This document shows positions 59,941-64,000 of a stretch of DNA of 64,000 nt, in pieces. Position numbers and translations under genes: made by a program. Origin of the DNA: Antitrichia curtipendula (lineage: Eukaryota > Streptophyta > Bryopsida > Hypnales > Leucodontaceae); assembly GCA_951230915.1 (NCBI GenBank), contig OX579635.1, positions 26,164,001 to 26,228,000 of the forward strand. The letters are read 5' to 3'. Position 1 is the stretch's first letter. The number at the start of each line of letters is the position of its first letter. Under the pieces are notes generated by a model that was not told where the DNA came from, ran no database searches, and saw only the letters and a program-made list of their open reading frames with translations.

Positions 59941-60299
59941 TCAAGTTCTTATGTTTTTTTTATTAAAAAAGTAGCATAAAGAACAATAATACTTTGTGTG
60001 ATATTCACTTTGGAATGCATACCCTTCTCTAAAATCAACCTTGTGAGATGATTATTGAAACACCAAACCATGCATCCACCCTACAAGAAGGTGTCAATGA
60101 CACTAATAGAATGGTTGACTTTGAACACCAAAAAATAGTGCTAGAGTGTGGTCCACATTGGCACCTAGCTAGTGCAAACATGACCTTGGGCACCATGTTC
60201 TGGCACTATTTCTTTGGTGCCCAAAGACCATCATTTCTACTATTGTACTTAGATATCATGTTTAGTTTAAATTAGTATTTTTTAAATACTAATTTTTCC
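59941..60299. other. Intergenic, nothing recognised
   Basis: No supported feature. Confidence 0.35.
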
Positions 60300-61410
60300 T
60301 AATTCTAGGACCAAACTTCATAATCTACAAATAAATATAAAGATGGTTTGCAAAAATACAAAAATTCATTAATAATTCATTGAGTCAAATACCAATCTAT
60401 CATTTGGCCATAATTTTTTCGATGGCCAAATGAAGGAATTACTTCATTGACATTAATTGTTGTGAGAATGAAGGATGGGCAATTTCGTTAAAATGGCGGT
60501 ATTCCGTTAGTTTGGCACTTTTAACCGTTCAGACCGTGCACTCTGAAATGATCTGAAATCTACATCTATTTTAGATTTCTGACATCTATATCATTCCTAG
60601 ATATCTGAAATCTATAAAAGTCCTAGTTTTTTCAAAAATTTCAGTCTAAAATCTATAACATTCATAGACTTCTGAAATATACAACAGTCCTAGATCTTTG
60701 AAATCTATCTTTGTCCTAGATGTCGCTTCTATGGTTTAGAGTGGGCACTCTGAAAATGGCACATGGAATACCGCCATTTTAACGAAATTGCCCATAAGGG
60801 TAGAAAGATCATTAAATTAATAAAATTTATTGTTCATCATGAATCTTCAAAGAAAAAAGGACAATTTGAAGATGAAAGCTTGACCGCTCATTGTCAAAAC
60901 ATAGGAATTCTATTCAAAGAAAATTTCAGACTTCATTTTGGCATAGAAAAAAAATTAATTCAAAAAATTTTGAACTTAGAAAAGTAAAGAAAGAAAGCTA
61001 AACTTCATCTCCCGAAATTTGTTTGTGATTTTGAACCTCTAAAAAAAAGATATGGTCAAAATTCAAAGAGGATGTTTGTAAGTGTTAAAGAAAATGTCCC
61101 TTCCAATCCTTGTATGTAAACTTTGTGCATAACTTTTGATTGGAGGCTTAAAATCTCAACAAAAATTTGAAGATGAAATTTGCCTTGATTTTTCACATTG
61201 ACTTAATTCAAAGTTTTTTGAAAAGAGTTATTCTATTATGCCTAAATGAGGTCTAAAATCTTATTTTGAATACTATTCATGCTTTTGACTTGACTATGAG
61301 TGGTTGAGCTCTTACTAATCCTAATTTACATATCCCACTTTTTCCCATATGGATATGTTTACCTCCTACCACCTCATTTATATTAACAACTTGTCTTCTC
61401 ATTTCACACA
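60300..61410. mobile_element. Foldback palindrome family, copy P4, interrupted by a MITE
   Basis: 60300-60476 and 60794-60890 align in order with 42440-42720 of copy P2, and 60477-60793 is a separate MITE between them. The palindromic core lies near 61090 (AACTTTTGATTGGAGGCTTA is the same landmark as in P2 and P3). Confidence 0.6.
60477..60793. mobile_element. MITE with GGGCAATTTCGTTAAAATGG ends
   Basis: Left GGGCAATTTCGTTAAAATGG continuing CGGTATTCC, and its perfect reverse complement at the right. The interior is a series of 'gaaatctatatcattcctagat' type repeats. Fragments of the family occur near 21715-21800 and 63530-63610. The flanking dinucleotide AT is present on both sides. Confidence 0.8.
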
Positions 61411-64000
61411 TTCAATGACATTTGAAGCTATAAGAGAGACTCATGCAAGCATTATATGAGTAGTTCTATACTTGTATTAGGATAGAAAATCTACAATAAG
61501 TTAATAGTAATAGACTTAATTAGATGGGTTCCAAAATACCCATTTGTATAGAATGAAGAATTCTTTATGAATTTAATGTCAATTTTTTGAAAATTATATT
61601 GTAAGTGCCAAATCTTATTTTAAGACTTCAATTAAATATTTGGCACCAAAGTGCCGAACCTGCTCTGCGAGCACGGTAGTGTGATCAAGTTTTCTGTTTT
61701 CCATTTTTCTTTTTCTTTGAAATGGACAGGGTGAATTGCAAGAGTAAAAAGGAGTACACCTCAATCCGGTTCCGGAAGGAGGAGTAACGAATTGGATCCT
61801 CGAATTGGAGGAAGGCAGTGAAAGCTGTCACGTAGCTGGGGAGTACTGTAAAGCCCGTTAGAGCAAAAAAAGAACATTAGTACAGTGCACCAAGAGCACC
61901 AAAAATCAGACTCGATAATGGCACGACGTTTCTCACTACACTACCTCTATCTATGAAGCGAAGGAGATGGGTTTTCCTGGCCATGCAATGTCAACGTGGA
62001 TTGTCTCTCCCCAAGCACGGAGGCAGATCCTAATGACGTTGATTGGATCAGCAGTGGAAAAAAGTTTGCACCTCGCACACCTGATCTGCTAGAGGATCGC
62101 GGCACGAAGAGCATCACAAGCCTTGTTTTGGGGTGCAGTTGGACATGCAACAGTGGCCTTGCGAGTCGTAGAAGTCAAGGGGAGAACCCAAGTTCAGTTG
62201 AGGATTTCGCGCGCGCCATATATATTTATGAACATGTTTTGTTTTTTCCTCTTTCTTTTGAAAGTAATGTTACAGTGACCATAAAAAGAAAACTAAGATA
62301 AAAATAATCGACTTGGTCGATAATCAACTCGGGTCCTGGTGGCTTCTGAAATAATCTGGAATTCTGAGTGTTTTGATCGAAGTGTGATCGACGCCAGGTT
62401 AAGACTTAAGAGTGCTTCTGAAGTGCGACGTTCGATACTGATTAGCATCTTGACAGACTAGCTAGGAAGAAGTGGCCGGGAGCAGCTACCGCCCAGGACC
62501 ACCGTCCCAGGGCGCCCGACTGATTGCTTTCCACTTTTCCTTCTTTTTTGTTTTTTAATTGACATGGATTCTTTTTTTCAAAGAAAAAACCAAGTGGGAG
62601 AAGCTGTATAACCGGGTTGCAATGCTGGCTGGTTAGCACAAGTAACATAGCAGCAATGGGCTTGCCCCTTCTGTTTTAAAAGAAATGAAAAGTATGTATA
62701 TCCATCGTTCCCCCACAAGAAATTCAGACCCATATGCATGTTTAGGAGATGCGCGCGCATGTGCTCCACAGGTTCACAAGATGCCGGAATATATATATAA
62801 ATTTCATGTGTACAAAGCATGCATGCCGAAACAGAGGAATATCTCAGTTTTTATATATATTATATTTTTCTGAAACGCAAACCTCCTAGCTTCTCAATTC
62901 AAAATAACAAATCAGTGGCACGATCGGAGACTGACCGATCGAGCTTCAATCCACATAGGTGGAACAACCTGACCTTCATACGTATGATAGACTACCTGGT
63001 GTCGATGCACAAGGAGGAGTGATTAATTGCAATGTAGTAGACCACATTTGTACAGACGAGCATGAGACGAGCATGCAGAGGATTCTAAAAAAAGCTCGAT
63101 TGGATAAAAAATGCACATGGCAAGCGCTCTTAGTAGCATTTCAGCAAACAGTTGCAACCTGATATTAGGGAAGTTGTTCGTCCTCTCAATCTCTCTCCGT
63201 GCTCTCTGAGTGGACTGGTTGATGAGTTGCACGTCGTTGGGAACTCAATTCATTAAACAATATGCATGATATAATTAAGCTTAACGGTAGATATATATAA
63301 TAATATCGGTATGTTTGAAAAGCGACGGGGATTAAAACGCTAAAACAGGGGAGAAAATATATTTGTAGGATTCTTCGGTTCTAACTTCGATGGGTCTCTG
63401 TAGGGGATTCCGCAGTGGGTGACGAGCTTAAGATGGTTGTTGGTTCCCGGACTCCTGGCGAGGAGGTCGGTTGATCTGATCTGACTTGAGGCTAGGCTGG
63501 CTAATCCATTGCTTTCTTTAGCTCTAAAGTCTAGGACTGGTATAGATTTCAGACCGCATGGTGTAAACGTAAAAGTGCCAAGTTTGTGGAATGCCGCCAT
63601 TTTCACGAAATTTTGGTGTGGTAATGAGGCAACGACGTTAAGACTTCAGGCTGCACTTCAGACTGCAGCTTCCTAGTGTGAGCGATCGATATTCAGGTCC
63701 TGACTGTAAATGCAATGATTCTAAAAGTCGGAGAGCACAGTATGCAACGACCGTGAACCGCCAGTCAGATCAATACTTTAAATACTTACAAGGATTATAG
63801 AGGCGGCTACTGTGCTGGCCCTCGAGATTTGCCAGGTACTTAAAGACTCTGTTTTGGCATTTCTGGGAAAATTGCGTCATGCCATTATTAAATTTGGAAG
63901 AAAATTTCTCCTATTGAATTCAGTTTTTAGAATGTACTGTTCCCCGTCAGGCCGTGGGTTCTCTGACATCCGAGTTCGTCTGGGTTCGTGACGTTCGTCC
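61411..64000. other. Terminal region, no supported gene
   Basis: GC content is higher than in the 41-61 kb region, especially 61660-62530. Open frames (for example 61996-62301) show no domain or splice structure I can support. 63530-63610 is a fragment of the MITE at 60477-60793. An unannotated gene or solo LTR cannot be excluded. Confidence 0.35.

Noticed and set aside
1..64000. tRNA, rRNA, CRISPR arrays, bacterial operons
   Set aside because: No cloverleaf, rRNA motif or spaced direct-repeat array was seen, and spliced genes show the DNA is eukaryotic.

Overview
This window is nuclear DNA of a land plant. Evidence: a CONSTANS-like B-box/CCT gene, a single-exon germin-like gene, spliceosomal GT-AG introns, and plant-type telomere units (TTTAGGG) in an intron. 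AT-rich non-genic DNA, GC-rich exons and short introns would fit a seed-free plant such as a moss or other bryophyte, but that placement is inference; no species is identified.

Layout. 1-3.5 kb: small inverted-repeat elements. 3,961-6,023 (+): a three-exon B-box/CCT transcription factor of the COL6/7/8/16 type. 7.2-11.8 kb: MITE-like repeats and a large composite inverted repeat. 12,486-13,157 (-): a secreted germin-like protein with its TATA box. 14.4-22 kb: repeats only. 23,183-23,878 (-): a small putative zinc-ribbon protein with a possible frameshifted extension. 24.5-31.6 kb: TTAA-flanked elements, a CACTA-like MITE, a dead PIF/Harbinger transposase and a hAT-like MITE. 32,769-37,127 (+): a twelve-exon RluA-family RNA pseudouridine synthase. 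39,476-40,367 (-): four phase-compatible terminal exons of an unrecognised gene. 41.7-61.4 kb: dense DNA transposons, including nested insertions and a 2.3 kb element carrying gene-like sequence. 61.4-64 kb: no supported gene.

The most striking content is a group of elements with ends close to CCCCTAAAGG, each lying exactly between two TTAA tetranucleotides. One copy sits inside one arm of a CACTA-like MITE; the other arm preserves the empty site with a single TTAA, so the insertion and its TTAA duplication can be read directly. This is the hallmark of piggyBac-type transposition. No transposase of that type is visible here, so the elements look non-autonomous.

The four genes are not a pathway or operon. 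They are independent plant genes separated by transposon-rich DNA. All splice sites were read by eye from consensus, phase and protein continuity, without transcript evidence.
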